NCBI GenBank assembly: GCA_028710565.1 | Contig: JAQTTV010000023.1 | Span: 1-52,436 of the forward strand | Source: Gallionella sp. | GTDB taxonomy: Bacteria > Pseudomonadota > Gammaproteobacteria > Burkholderiales > Gallionellaceae | Length of the DNA: 52,436 nucleotides | Direction of reading: 5' to 3' | Shown here: piece after piece, positions 40,940-49,901 of the stretch | How the letters are laid out: each line of letters opens with the position of its first letter | How positions within the stretch are numbered: the stretch's first letter is position 1 | Position numbers and translations under genes: made by a program | The notes under the pieces: model-generated | Seen by the model: only the letters and a program-made list of their open reading frames with translations | What the model was told of the DNA's origin: nothing | Database searches by the model: none

Positions 40940-43101
40940 GGTTGAACAGGCGCACGCACACTGGCTTCGGGTTGACCGAAATTCAGCACGGCATCGACTT
41001 GTAAGGCTTTGGGCAGTTGGTGGGTGATAAACAACATGGTCACTTTGCCCTTGAGTTTGTTCACCGTACCTGCAAAGTGCTCGGCGGTGGCTTGATCCAA
41101 ATTGCTCACCGCTTCATCAAAAATCAGCACGCGGGGATGTTTGAGCAAGGCGCGGGCAATGGCGATACGTTGGCGTTGTCCGCCCGATAGCCCGATGCCG
41201 TTTTCACCCACGGGGGTTTGGTAGCCTTGCGGCAATTGTTCAATCACAGCGTGGATTTCTGCCATGGTGCAGGCGTGGACGATTTCTTCAAAGCTGGCGT
41301 GCGGATTGGCAAGCTGAAGGTTTTCGTACAAGGTGCCTGCAAACAAGCGCGTTTCTTGCGGCACCACCCCAAAATTGGCGCGCAATTCATTGGCGGCGAG
41401 GTGGCGAATGTCGTAGCCATCCAGCAAAATGCTGCCATCGCTAGGCCAATAAAAACCCTGCAACATTTTGGCAAGCGTGCTTTTGCCGCAGCCTGACGGC
41501 CCCATCAGCACCGTGAGTTTGCCCGCGTGCAAAGTGAGGTCGAGGTTGCGGTACAAATACGGCAGTTGTTCGTTGTAGCGGAAGCTGACTTGTTTCAGTT
41601 CAACCTTGCCGCCCACGCTACTGCGCGCACGGGTGGGGGCGAGAGCGTGCGGTTCGGCGGGAGAATCCATCAAATCGCCCAAGCGTTTCACCGCAATATC
41701 CGCCTGTTGAAACTCTTGCCACAAGCCCGACAAGCGCAACATCGGCTGGCTCATCCGCCCTGCAAACATTTGAAACGCCACTAACATCCCGATGGTAAAG
41801 CCGTCATTTTTCATCACCAACAGCGCGCCCACCACCAAAATGGACAGGGTCATAATCTGCTCCAACGCGTTCGCCACCACGTTGTAACTATTGGACAATT
41901 GCCGCGTGGCAAAGCCTGCGGCGAGATATTGCGCCAAGTTTTCGCCATACTTTTGTTCCAGCACGGGTTCCATTTGCAAGGACTTCACCGTTTCCATCCC
42001 CGCCACATATTCGGTGACAAAGGCTTGGTTTTTCGCACCCAACAAAAATTGATGGTTGAGTTTGTCGCGCAGCGCGGGCGTAACGGCGAAGCTCAGGGCG
42101 GTAATCAGCGACAACATCAGCAACGCGATCAAGGTCAGCTGCCAGCTATACCAAAACATTACTGCCAAAAAAATCAGCAAAAACGGCAAGTCCAGCAATA
42201 AACTCACCGCCGCGCCCGAAATAAATTCGCGCACCGTTTCCACCCCGTGCAGCCGCGCCACCAGTGTGCCCGTGGGGCGATGCTCAAAATACGGCAGCGG
42301 CAAATGCAGCAAATGGCGAAACACCTGACTGCCCAGCACCGCGTCAATGCGATTGCCCGTGTGCAACACAAAATACTGCCGCAACCAAGTCATCGCGCTG
42401 TTGAACAACATAAACATCACCAGCCCCACCGCCACGGCAATCAGCGTGCTTTGGGTTTGATGCACAATCACTTTGTCGATAATCACTTGGGTAAACAACG
42501 GGGTAATCAGCCCGACCAATTGAATCGCCAGCGAAGCCAGCAGCACATCGCGCCAAATGCGTTTGTGTTTCATCAATTCGGGGATAAACCAGCGGAAACC
42601 AAAGGGAGCTTGCGCGGTTTGCTCGGCTGACTGCGCAGACTGCGCGGCTTCAAGATCATCGCTGCTTTGCGCGGTCTCGCGTGCCACCAGCAGAATATCG
42701 CTGCGGAAATGTTGGGTAAATTCGGAGAGCAGGAGGGTTTCGGGCTGTTCGGCATTGGGGCGGAAAAACAGCACGCGCTCGGTATCGGCTTTAACCAACA
42801 GCACAGGAATCGTGGGATCGGGCGGCGCAATTTCATCGCTAGGCACGGCTGGTTCGGTTTGCTCAGCCACCCGCACAAACGCCACCACAGGATAGGGAAT
42901 CCGCGCCAATTCCGCTGTTCCCGTGTCGCTCAAATGCAATTCACCCACCTTGAAATCCAAGGCTTGCAAGGCATTGAGCAGAGCGGTGCGCGAATAGGGA
43001 GGTGGAAATTGCTGACGGATCAGTTGCGCATCAAATGGTAAGCGAAATACTCGCGATAAACTGCCGACGAGCCAAAGTAAATGTTGACCTGTGTAGTGCA
43101 T
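40936..43101 (-). CDS. Type I secretion ABC transporter (HlyB-like, with C39-like domain)
   Basis: Inner-membrane exporter ATPase of 721 residues. Residues 1-~140 resemble a C39-peptidase-like domain but without the catalytic Cys (LLWLVGSLSRVFRLPFDAQL), as in HlyB, where it docks the RTX substrate. The membrane domain (~175-455) has six helices and VIIDKVIVHQT. The ATPase has Walker A MGPSGCGKST, Q-loop VVPQETRLF, signature GLSGGQRQRIAIARAL, Walker B VLIFDEAVSNLD and ITHQ. A Gln/Ser/Ala-rich linker (~135-160) joins the first two. First gene of the secretion locus; it overlaps tolC by GTGA. Confidence 0.94.
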   Translation of the reverse strand: MHYTGQHLLWLVGSLSRVFRLPFDAQLIRQQFPPPYSRTALLNALQALDFKVGELHLSDTGTAELARIPYPVVAFVRVAEQTEPAVPSDEIAPPDPTIPVLLVKADTERVLFFRPNAEQPETLLLSEFTQHFRSDILLVARETAQSSDDLEAAQSAQSAEQTAQAPFGFRWFIPELMKHKRIWRDVLLASLAIQLVGLITPLFTQVIIDKVIVHQTQSTLIAVAVGLVMFMLFNSAMTWLRQYFVLHTGNRIDAVLGSQVFRHLLHLPLPYFEHRPTGTLVARLHGVETVREFISGAAVSLLLDLPFLLIFLAVMFWYSWQLTLIALLMLSLITALSFAVTPALRDKLNHQFLLGAKNQAFVTEYVAGMETVKSLQMEPVLEQKYGENLAQYLAAGFATRQLSNSYNVVANALEQIMTLSILVVGALLVMKNDGFTIGMLVAFQMFAGRMSQPMLRLSGLWQEFQQADIAVKRLGDLMDSPAEPHALAPTRARSSVGGKVELKQVSFRYNEQLPYLYRNLDLTLHAGKLTVLMGPSGCGKSTLAKMLQGFYWPSDGSILLDGYDIRHLAANELRANFGVVPQETRLFAGTLYENLQLANPHASFEEIVHACTMAEIHAVIEQLPQGYQTPVGENGIGLSGGQRQRIAIARALLKHPRVLIFDEAVSNLDQATAEHFAGTVNKLKGKVTMLFITHQLPKALQVDAVLNFGQPEASVRAPVQP

Positions 43102-43290
43102 GAAACGCCTTTGCTGGGAAACGTAGGGCGGCTAGTTTAACTTACCCCTACCATTCGCAGTGCAATATCATACAAACCCAGTTTGCCTATTTTGGAATAA
43201 CCAGCAGGGAATTGTGGACGTGACAGATTCGTATATCGTCCGCTGGGCGGTAAAAAGGAATAAATACGCACCATTGAATTTGCAGCCCCT

Positions 43291-43313
43291 CTCCCACAAG
43301 TGGGCGAGGGAAT
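43291..43313. repeat. Short REP-like palindrome
   Basis: GCCCCTCTCCCACAAGTGGG then CGAGGG: a single arm of the REP-like unit. The rest of 43102-43366 has no gene, only AT-rich sequence that may hold the secretion-operon promoter; none is recognised. Confidence 0.65.
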
Positions 43314-43366
43314 CGCTGCTTACACAAGTTGCTGAAGTGAACACTCATCACAAGCGGGGTAAGCTA

Positions 43367-43515
43367 AGGAGACGCTGATTAAATCTTCCGTTCGTGGTGA
43401 GCCTGTCGAACCATGAACGGAAGATTTAATAAAATCAGTGTGTTAAATCCGCCACCCCTTCGACCGTTCGACAAGCTCACGGCTCAGGGTGAGCGGATTT
43501 AATCAGCGTTTTCCT
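43367..43515. repeat. MITE-like element, family 1, copy 2
   Basis: 149 bp, the same length as copy 1 at 8611-8759, with terminal repeats AGGAGACGCTGATTAAATC and GGATTTAATCAGCGTTTTCCT-type end, and the same internal palindromes (TCGTGGTGAGCCTGTCGAAC; CCCTTCGACCGTTCGAC). The two copies differ at scattered positions, so neither insertion is brand new. Confidence 0.82.
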
Positions 43516-43524
43516 AAAAATTTA

Positions 43525-44106
43525 TCACCAATTTTGAGGGTAGCGATTCAGTAAAGGACGAGAATCGGGCATCACACTTTCCACTTCGACCTCCGCAGTC
43601 CCCAGTTCTATCATGTCCAGTTTTTTGGCGGCAACATAAGATAAGTTGATGAGTCTATCATCGCGAAATGGTCCACGATCATTGATTTTGACCACGACAG
43701 ACTTGCCATTGCCCAAATGTGTGACGCGCACATAACTGGGGATGGGCAAGAGGTTGTGTGCTGCCGTCATGGTATACAACTCGCACACTTCGCCACTGGA
43801 CGTAATGTTCCCCTCAAATCCTGTGCCATACCACGAAGCAATGCCACGCTCTTTATAGCCAACCGCGCTCAGCATCGGGGTGTAACTTTTACCAAACATC
43901 GTATAGGGAAGATTGGCGAAAGGGTGCAAGGGCTCATCTTTCGGCACCGCGTCAGGAATATTGTATATATCCACTAATTCATCCACGGCAGCGGAAGGAA
44001 CACCTTCCCCCGCGAGATAGCCTAGCGTAGAAGAAGAGCGGGAAGTAGTGCTCGCACACGCCACCAATAATAATGTGCCCAATAGGGAGAGATAGTGCTT
44101 GTTCAT
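43525..44106 (-). CDS. rlpA: RlpA-family lipoprotein, septal lytic transglycosylase
   Basis: Outer-membrane lipoprotein of 193 residues. The lipobox LLLVAC gives Cys17 as the modified residue. The double-psi beta-barrel has GIASWYGTGFEGNITSSGE and TAAHNLLPIPSYVRV, then VVVKINDRGPF. Residues Glu106, His117 and Asp143 have the same spacing (11 and 26) as the catalytic triad of Pseudomonas RlpA, which cleaves naked glycan at the septum. There is no C-terminal SPOR domain, unlike many RlpA proteins. A strong AGGAGG precedes the ATG. Downstream is a MITE. Confidence 0.9.
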   Translation of the reverse strand: MNKHYLSLLGTLLLVACASTTSRSSSTLGYLAGEGVPSAAVDELVDIYNIPDAVPKDEPLHPFANLPYTMFGKSYTPMLSAVGYKERGIASWYGTGFEGNITSSGEVCELYTMTAAHNLLPIPSYVRVTHLGNGKSVVVKINDRGPFRDDRLINLSYVAAKKLDMIELGTAEVEVESVMPDSRPLLNRYPQNW

Positions 44107-44287
44107 AGAACCTCCTGAAAGGTGATACGCCCCATATTTTATCTATTGAAGTGCTATTGCTACATTCTCTACGGGCTAGGTTGACCCCAGCCCGATGGAA
44201 CTTCATCTATTTTCCAAACCCGCAAAAAGCAGATTTGCCGCAAGATAATCCAACTTTTTGTGGATGGCGGTTCGTTGCATAAAACCA

Positions 44288-45136
44288 TTACGAAGAAACT
44301 TTAACAATCAAACCGAGTGCTTCTATTCTGGCGGCAAAGCCTTCCAACGTACTGCGAGGTAGGGCAGATAAACGCGGTGCTTCAGCTTGAAGCGATGGGC
44401 GCGCTAAACCGTATAGCAACACCCCTTGCAGCTTATGCCCCTCATTGCTCAAGGCTTGCACAAACTGCACATAATCGTTTTCATCTTGAAGCGAAGGTGG
44501 CTCGCCATCCAGCGCGAACCAACAAGTTTGCAACCACGTGGGACACCAAGCGATTGCCGTAATCAGATGCTCTCGCACTTTATCAAGCGAGCTTTGCGTA
44601 TCGTTGACTTGTAACATACCCGTTGCACTGGCTCTATCCAGCTTAAACCACACTTCACCTTGTAGCCCCGCCAAGGTACGCACACCTTGTTGTACCGCAG
44701 GACGATGCAGCAAACTCCCATTGGTAATTAACACCGTTTTGATGGTTTCAGGCAAGGCAAAATCGCGTCTTACTTGCGCAATCAGGTCGATGACTTGAGA
44801 AAACTCGGCAGCACTGGTGGGTTCACCATTGCCCGACAAAGCAATATCGTTGATACGGTGCGCCTCAACAGGGACACGTGTTTGCATAAAATCGCCATGC
44901 AGCAATTCTTGCAAAAAAGTGCGCAATTCGTGTTCAAGCTGATCGAGATCAACCGCTGGCGCGGTGCCACGGGTGAGATGAGGGACTTGGCAATACAAAC
45001 AACGCCAATTACAGGCATTGTTGGTATTTAGATTGATGCCGACCGATACACCGCCCGCCCGACGCGACACCACAGGGTAAACATACTGCAACCCTGCGCT
45101 GTCACGATCGTGATTGACGACGCTAAGGGGAATCAC
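44288..45136 (-). CDS. Radical SAM protein of unknown substrate
   Basis: 282 residues with the iron-sulfur motif CNWRCLYCQ (Cys42, Cys46, Cys49), then a radical SAM half-barrel (DIALSGNGEPTSAAEF, the SAM-binding GGE-like loop; TVLITNGSLL). No auxiliary cluster or C-terminal SPASM cysteines are visible, so it is a small, simple member. The start is a GTG at 45136, directly against the nlpD stop (45137-45139), so the two are co-transcribed. No family name is recognised. Confidence 0.82.
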   Translation of the reverse strand: MIPLSVVNHDRDSAGLQYVYPVVSRRAGGVSVGINLNTNNACNWRCLYCQVPHLTRGTAPAVDLDQLEHELRTFLQELLHGDFMQTRVPVEAHRINDIALSGNGEPTSAAEFSQVIDLIAQVRRDFALPETIKTVLITNGSLLHRPAVQQGVRTLAGLQGEVWFKLDRASATGMLQVNDTQSSLDKVREHLITAIAWCPTWLQTCWFALDGEPPSLQDENDYVQFVQALSNEGHKLQGVLLYGLARPSLQAEAPRLSALPRSTLEGFAARIEALGLIVKVSS

Positions 45137-46072
45137 TTAGTTCAGACGCAAGTATTTGCTAGGATCAACAGGCTTGCCGAAGCGACGGATTTCAAAGTAC
45201 AACTTGACGCGATTGGTGTCGGTATTGCCCATTTCAGCAATTTTTTCACCACCCGTCACCATCTGACCTTGTTTTACCAATAAACGACTGTTGTGCGCGT
45301 AAGCAGTAATGTACGTGCCATTGTGTTTAATCAAAATCAGCTTGCCATAACCACGCAAGCCTGTTCCGCTATACACCACTTCGCCACCTGCACTGGCTAA
45401 CACAGGAGAACCAAACTCCCCAAAAAACTCCAAACCTTTTTGCGGACCTGTTTCAGAGAAACCGCCTACAATTTGACCTTCAGCAGGCACGACCCATTGC
45501 AGCGACTCATCCGCTGGATCCACGGCAGTTTTTCCTGTTGGAGCAGTTGGTGTTTTTCTCACCACTGCACCTGTGGCTGCGTTATAACTATTTTTAACCG
45601 CCGCAGGTTGGGTTTTTAATGGCACAGTACGCGCACTACTGACCACCACATCAGGTCGTGCGACCACATTATTCGGTTGAGTATCGTTAGCTGGCAGTAC
45701 CAATGTTTGACCTATCGCCAACGGCGCATTACTGGGCATATCATTTAAGTCAGCTAAATCTTGACGATCCACGTTATACATTCTGGCCACACCATACAAA
45801 GTTTCGCCTCTTTGCACGACATGCGTTCTAGGCGCGGCATTGCCGCTTGCTGGGGTGTTCCAAGAGTTGCGTTGTGGGTCATTGACAACCTGACCGCGAT
45901 CTAGAATCGGTGCTGGATTGCGTCGTGTTGTATTGTTTGTCGGCGCACGATTGGCACTATTCACCACCTGCCCCGATTCATACACGGGGGCAGGTTGGCG
46001 TGACGCGCTAGAGGCACAGCCCAGCAATACACTACTGGCCAATAACAACGAGAGATATTTAAAATTTGTCAT
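45137..46072 (-). CDS. nlpD: NlpD-like lipoprotein (LysM and degenerate LytM)
   Basis: Outer-membrane lipoprotein of 311 residues that in other gammaproteobacteria activates the amidase AmiC at the septum. Lipobox LLGC (Cys19). A low-complexity region with a twice-repeated PAP...GQVVN motif leads to LysM (~83-127, HVVQRGETLYGVARMYNVDR) and a C-terminal M23/LytM domain (GKLILIKHNGTYITAYAHNS, GNTDTNRVKLYFEIRRFGKP). The LytM metal ligands (HxH) are replaced (LYFEI), as in real NlpD, so it is a regulator, not an enzyme. GGGGAAG precedes the ATG. Confidence 0.9.
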   Translation of the reverse strand: MTNFKYLSLLLASSVLLGCASSASRQPAPVYESGQVVNSANRAPTNNTTRRNPAPILDRGQVVNDPQRNSWNTPASGNAAPRTHVVQRGETLYGVARMYNVDRQDLADLNDMPSNAPLAIGQTLVLPANDTQPNNVVARPDVVVSSARTVPLKTQPAAVKNSYNAATGAVVRKTPTAPTGKTAVDPADESLQWVVPAEGQIVGGFSETGPQKGLEFFGEFGSPVLASAGGEVVYSGTGLRGYGKLILIKHNGTYITAYAHNSRLLVKQGQMVTGGEKIAEMGNTDTNRVKLYFEIRRFGKPVDPSKYLRLN

Positions 46073-46349
46073 GTCTTCCCCATTAAACGTGGTGTGAACT
46101 GAACCAACAGGTTCATCCTAAATTACAAGTGGTTAACGACTCCGCTACCTACCCACCCGTCACAATCAGGTAGTCATTCTAACATCGACTACACAATTCG
46201 CGCCTGCTACTGAGCGGCAAAACAGCCTAAATAAACCTCAATTCTTAAATTTGTATTGCGGTATAGACGCGGCAGACAAACCGCACGAACCGAAAACATC
46301 CCAAATTCCAGCCTTTAGCAGCCTATTTGACCTGTTGCAGATCACGAAT

Positions 46350-49034
46350 TTACACCCTTGTCTTCCATTCATACAACCAAGCCAACGCGGCTTTCGGTGT
46401 TAAGTCATCAGGTTGCAATTCTTTAAGCGCGGCGATCGCGGGGTGATCTTCGGGGATTTCGGGTAAATCTATCGCTTCAACAGGAGCGGTCATGCTGAAC
46501 AAATCACCTTGCGGATGATGTGCCGCGCTGCTTTGTTCCAAGGTACGCAATTGTTTGCGGGCAATTTTAATCACCGCAGGCGGCACACCCGCGAGGGCGG
46601 CGACTTGCAAGCCATAACTTTGACTCGCCGCGCCGTCGTTGACGCTGTGCAAAAACACGATGCGGTGTTGGTGTTCCACCGCCGCCAGATGCACGTTGGC
46701 GAGTTGCGGGAACTCGTCCGCGAGGCGAGTGAGTTCAAAATAATGCGTGGCGAATAAGGTGTAGCTGCGGTTGGTTTCCAACAAATGACGTGCGATGGCA
46801 TAAGCGAGTGCTAACCCATCAAACGTCGAAGTGCCGCGCCCGATTTCATCGACCAATACCAGACTTTTTGCCGTGGCATTGTGCAAAATATGGGCAGCTT
46901 CGGTCATTTCGACCATAAAGGTGGAACGCCCGCTGGCCAAATCATCCGACGCGCCGATGCGGGTAAAAATCTGGTCAATTTCGCCCAACGTCGCTTGCTG
47001 CGCGGGGACAAAACTGCCGACATGCGCCAACAAGGCAATCAGTGCGACTTGGCGCATGTAGGTGGATTTACCGCCCATATTTGGCCCCGTAATGAGCAAC
47101 ATCTGGCGCGTCGGGACTAAGCGTGTGTCGTTGGCGGTGAATTGCTCGACTTGGGTTTCCACCACGGGATGCCGCCCTTGCACGATATGCAGATGCGGCG
47201 CGTCGGTGAATTCTGGCGCGTTGAAATTCAAACTACAGGCGCGTTCGGCAAAACACGACAGCACATCCAATTCCGACAACGCAGCGGCGAGTTGTTGCAA
47301 AGTGGCAATCTGCGGAGCGAGTGCATCCAGCAATTGTTCATACAAATACTTTTCGCGGGCAAGCGCGCGATCATTGGCGGAAAGGGCTTTATCTTCAAAG
47401 GCTTTCAGCTCAGGCGTGATATAGCGTTCGGCGTTTTTTAAGGTTTGGCGACGGCGATAATCGTCTGGCACATTCACACTTTGCGCCTGTGACACCTCGA
47501 TATAAAAACCATGCACGCGGTTGTATTCGACTTTCAAGGTCGCAATCCCCGTGCGCTGCCGCTCGCGGGTTTCCAACGCCAACAAGAAATCGCCGCAATT
47601 GTTTTGTATCCCGCGCAGCTCATCTAGTTCAGCATCAAACCCATCGGCAATCACCCCGCCTTCGCGCAACACCGTGCTGGGTTCGGCGCGCAAGGCGGAT
47701 TGCAACAGCGCGGACAAGGCGGGGTCAAGCTGCAAATCGCTTGCCAATGCCGCCAATCGGTCGGGCACGGCAGCAAGCGTAGCAACCAACGCGGGCAACA
47801 TCGCCAAGGTATCGCGCAAGCCCGACAAATCACGTGGACGTGCCGAGCGCAAAGCAATGCGGGCCGTCACGCGTTCCACATCCACGGCGGATTTAAGGTG
47901 GGTGTGGACTAACTCAAACAGGGGCTTGCTAAACACACCCTTCCTACCACCCAAGTCACGTATCCCCTCGCCCACTTGTGGGAGAGGGCTAGGGAGAGGG
48001 TTGTTTCCACGCAGAACACCCTCTCCCCCAACCCCTCTCCCGCTTGCGGGAGAGGGGAGTAAAAGCTGCTCTACGGCTGTCAGCCGTGCCCGTAGCACCG
48101 TACGATCCCGCAACGGATGATGCAGCCAATGACGCAACAAACGGCTGCCCATGTTGCTGGCGCAAGTGTCCAGCAAAGAAAACAAGGTCGGCGCAGGTTC
48201 GCCGCGCAAGGTCTGGCTGATTTCCAAATTGCGCCGCGTCGCTGCGTCCATGCGCACAAATGCATCGGTGCGATACACCTGCAAACCATTGATATGACTA
48301 ATGGTTTGTCCTTGCGTCAATTTGGCATAGCCCAATAATGCCCCCGCCGCCGCCACGCCCACGGTCATTTCCGCGCAGCCAAATCCCGCTAAATCCATGG
48401 TTGCAAATTGCTGGCACAACGCCCGTCGCGCCGTGTCCTGTGAAAAATGCCATTCAGGCAAAGGTTTGCACACGGCAGTATGAGCAATCTGCACGCGGCT
48501 GTTTTCAACATGCAAAATCTCCGACGGCTGCAAACGCTCCAACTCCGCCGCCAAATTATCCAGCCCCGTTTCGCACACCCAAAACTGCCCCGAAGCCAAA
48601 TTCAACCACGCCAAGCCCAACTTGTTCTGCTGCGCATAAACCGCCATCAACAAACTGTCGCGCTTTTCCTCCAACAACGCCGAATCCGTCAGCGTCCCAG
48701 GGGTGACGATGCGCACCACCTTGCGCTCCACAGGGCCTTTGCTGGTCGCGGGGTCGCCAATCTGCTCACAAATCGCCACCGATTCGCCCAACTTCACCAA
48801 CCGCGCCAAATATCCTTCCGCCGCGTGATACGGCACGCCCGCCATCTTAATCGGCTGCCCATTGGTCGAACCGCGCTGCGTCAGCGTGATGTCCAACAAC
48901 TTCGCCGCCCGCTCCGCATCCCCCATAAACAACTCATAAAAATCCCCCATGCGATAAAACAACAACATATCGGGATGCTGAGCTTTGATGCCCAAATACT
49001 GCTGCATCATGGGAGTGTGGGTGGGTTTGGTCAT
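46350..49034 (-). CDS. mutS: DNA mismatch repair protein MutS with in-frame repeat insertion
   Basis: Mismatch-recognition ATPase, 894 residues (E. coli 853). The N-terminal mismatch motif is [11 protein letters not shown] (Phe in the wedge), then the connector and lever domains ([24 protein letters not shown]). The ATPase has [13 protein letters not shown] (Walker A, ~649), [30 protein letters not shown] (Walker B) and FATHYFELT. Residues ~326-370 ([15 protein letters not shown] and [11 protein letters not shown]), before [20 protein letters not shown], are extra and come from two REP-like palindromes at 47.96-48.06 kb. The frame is uninterrupted. mutS and nlpD are on the same strand with 277 bp between and no rpoS. 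That gap holds nothing recognised. Confidence 0.95.
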   Translation of the reverse strand: MTKPTHTPMMQQYLGIKAQHPDMLLFYRMGDFYELFMGDAERAAKLLDITLTQRGSTNGQPIKMAGVPYHAAEGYLARLVKLGESVAICEQIGDPATSKGPVERKVVRIVTPGTLTDSALLEEKRDSLLMAVYAQQNKLGLAWLNLASGQFWVCETGLDNLAAELERLQPSEILHVENSRVQIAHTAVCKPLPEWHFSQDTARRALCQQFATMDLAGFGCAEMTVGVAAAGALLGYAKLTQGQTISHINGLQVYRTDAFVRMDAATRRNLEISQTLRGEPAPTLFSLLDTCASNMGSRLLRHWLHHPLRDRTVLRARLTAVEQLLLPSPASGRGVGGEGVLRGNNPLPSPLPQVGEGIRDLGGRKGVFSKPLFELVHTHLKSAVDVERVTARIALRSARPRDLSGLRDTLAMLPALVATLAAVPDRLAALASDLQLDPALSALLQSALRAEPSTVLREGGVIADGFDAELDELRGIQNNCGDFLLALETRERQRTGIATLKVEYNRVHGFYIEVSQAQSVNVPDDYRRRQTLKNAERYITPELKAFEDKALSANDRALAREKYLYEQLLDALAPQIATLQQLAAALSELDVLSCFAERACSLNFNAPEFTDAPHLHIVQGRHPVVETQVEQFTANDTRLVPTRQMLLITGPNMGGKSTYMRQVALIALLAHVGSFVPAQQATLGEIDQIFTRIGASDDLASGRSTFMVEMTEAAHILHNATAKSLVLVDEIGRGTSTFDGLALAYAIARHLLETNRSYTLFATHYFELTRLADEFPQLANVHLAAVEHQHRIVFLHSVNDGAASQSYGLQVAALAGVPPAVIKIARKQLRTLEQSSAAHHPQGDLFSMTAPVEAIDLPEIPEDHPAIAALKELQPDDLTPKAALAWLYEWKTRV
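47925..48061. repeat. Two REP-like palindromes inside mutS, in frame
   Basis: CCCCTCGCCCACTTGTGGGA with GAGGGCTAGGGAGAGGG, and then CCCCTCTCCCGCTTGCGGGA with GAGGGG, make a REP pair that adds about 45 codons to MutS. The limits are approximate, set where MutS similarity stops and resumes. Confidence 0.8.
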
Positions 49035-49061
49035 GGTGATAGATCTAAGGTAATACGACTT

Positions 49062-49901
49062 TTAAGAAGGGCGAAACAGCTTGTAGCCTGTTCGCATTTC
49101 CCAATTTCTTAAGCTAGCGAACAAAGCGGTTGTGGCAAAATCTTCTTTTCGATAGGCGATACGCAAGGCACGAGCGACTTCTTCGTCCTTGATGCCCTTT
49201 TTGTTTTTTGCGGTTAGGTGCAAGGCAAAGGCTTTTACAACATCATGCCCGTTGCATAAGTTGTAATAATTTTGCACACCCTGAATTTTTGCTTCGATTT
49301 CTGCCGCGTGGATGTTGCGTTTTTTATTGCGTGAACGGGTTTCCACATTCTGAATGCAGCGTTCTTTATCTAACGCCAAATTGACGGCATCATAAAAATC
49401 AGCCAGTCCGATGTCTTCAAGTTTGAGTGTCAAATCTTCGGCATGATTGAGCCATCGAATGCTGCTCACAAATGCCAAGGAATTCAGCAACCTTTCACGT
49501 AATACTTCAAATTGCTTCGTTGCGTTGGGTAAGTACTCTGCAAGCAAATGTTGAAACACTGCATCACAAGCAAACAACATCATTTCTGCATCGTGTGCAT
49601 CGGTCAGGAATAAACCATTTATGCTTTCTTGCTGATGTTCGAGATGCAAAAAATCAGCATCTCGAATGCCGATGAGCTTGTCAGATTCTTGGATAAGAAC
49701 CAACATTGTCTCACGCAATTTTTGAACACCACCGCCATGTACTATTTCAACTTTGCAATGACTATTATCCAACAGTTTTGCATAGAGTTTTTGGTCAGTA
49801 ATGCCCTCAACCAAAACCCACACATAAGTCTTTCCAAGCGGATGCCTACTTGATTGCCGAATTTCGCCAATGGTATCGATTTCACTTAGATGCTTCAGCA
49901 T
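49062..49901 (-). CDS. DUF4435 (TOPRIM-like) protein, AriB-like
   Basis: 279 residues. The TOPRIM-like core has VLVEGITDQKLYAKLL (Glu32) and IGIRDADF (Asp81, Asp83). In PARIS systems the DUF4435 protein AriB is released from an ATPase complex by an anti-restriction protein and cleaves tRNA; Glu32 lies where the catalytic Glu of AriB would be. The C-terminal helical part is Lys/Asp-rich (NYYNLCNGHDVVKAF) and DUF4435-like. The start at 49901 lies inside the end of the ATPase gene (20-bp overlap), so the two are coupled and in the PARIS order. Membership is inferred from architecture and order. Confidence 0.72.
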   Translation of the reverse strand: MLKHLSEIDTIGEIRQSSRHPLGKTYVWVLVEGITDQKLYAKLLDNSHCKVEIVHGGGVQKLRETMLVLIQESDKLIGIRDADFLHLEHQQESINGLFLTDAHDAEMMLFACDAVFQHLLAEYLPNATKQFEVLRERLLNSLAFVSSIRWLNHAEDLTLKLEDIGLADFYDAVNLALDKERCIQNVETRSRNKKRNIHAAEIEAKIQGVQNYYNLCNGHDVVKAFALHLTAKNKKGIKDEEVARALRIAYRKEDFATTALFASLRNWEMRTGYKLFRPS

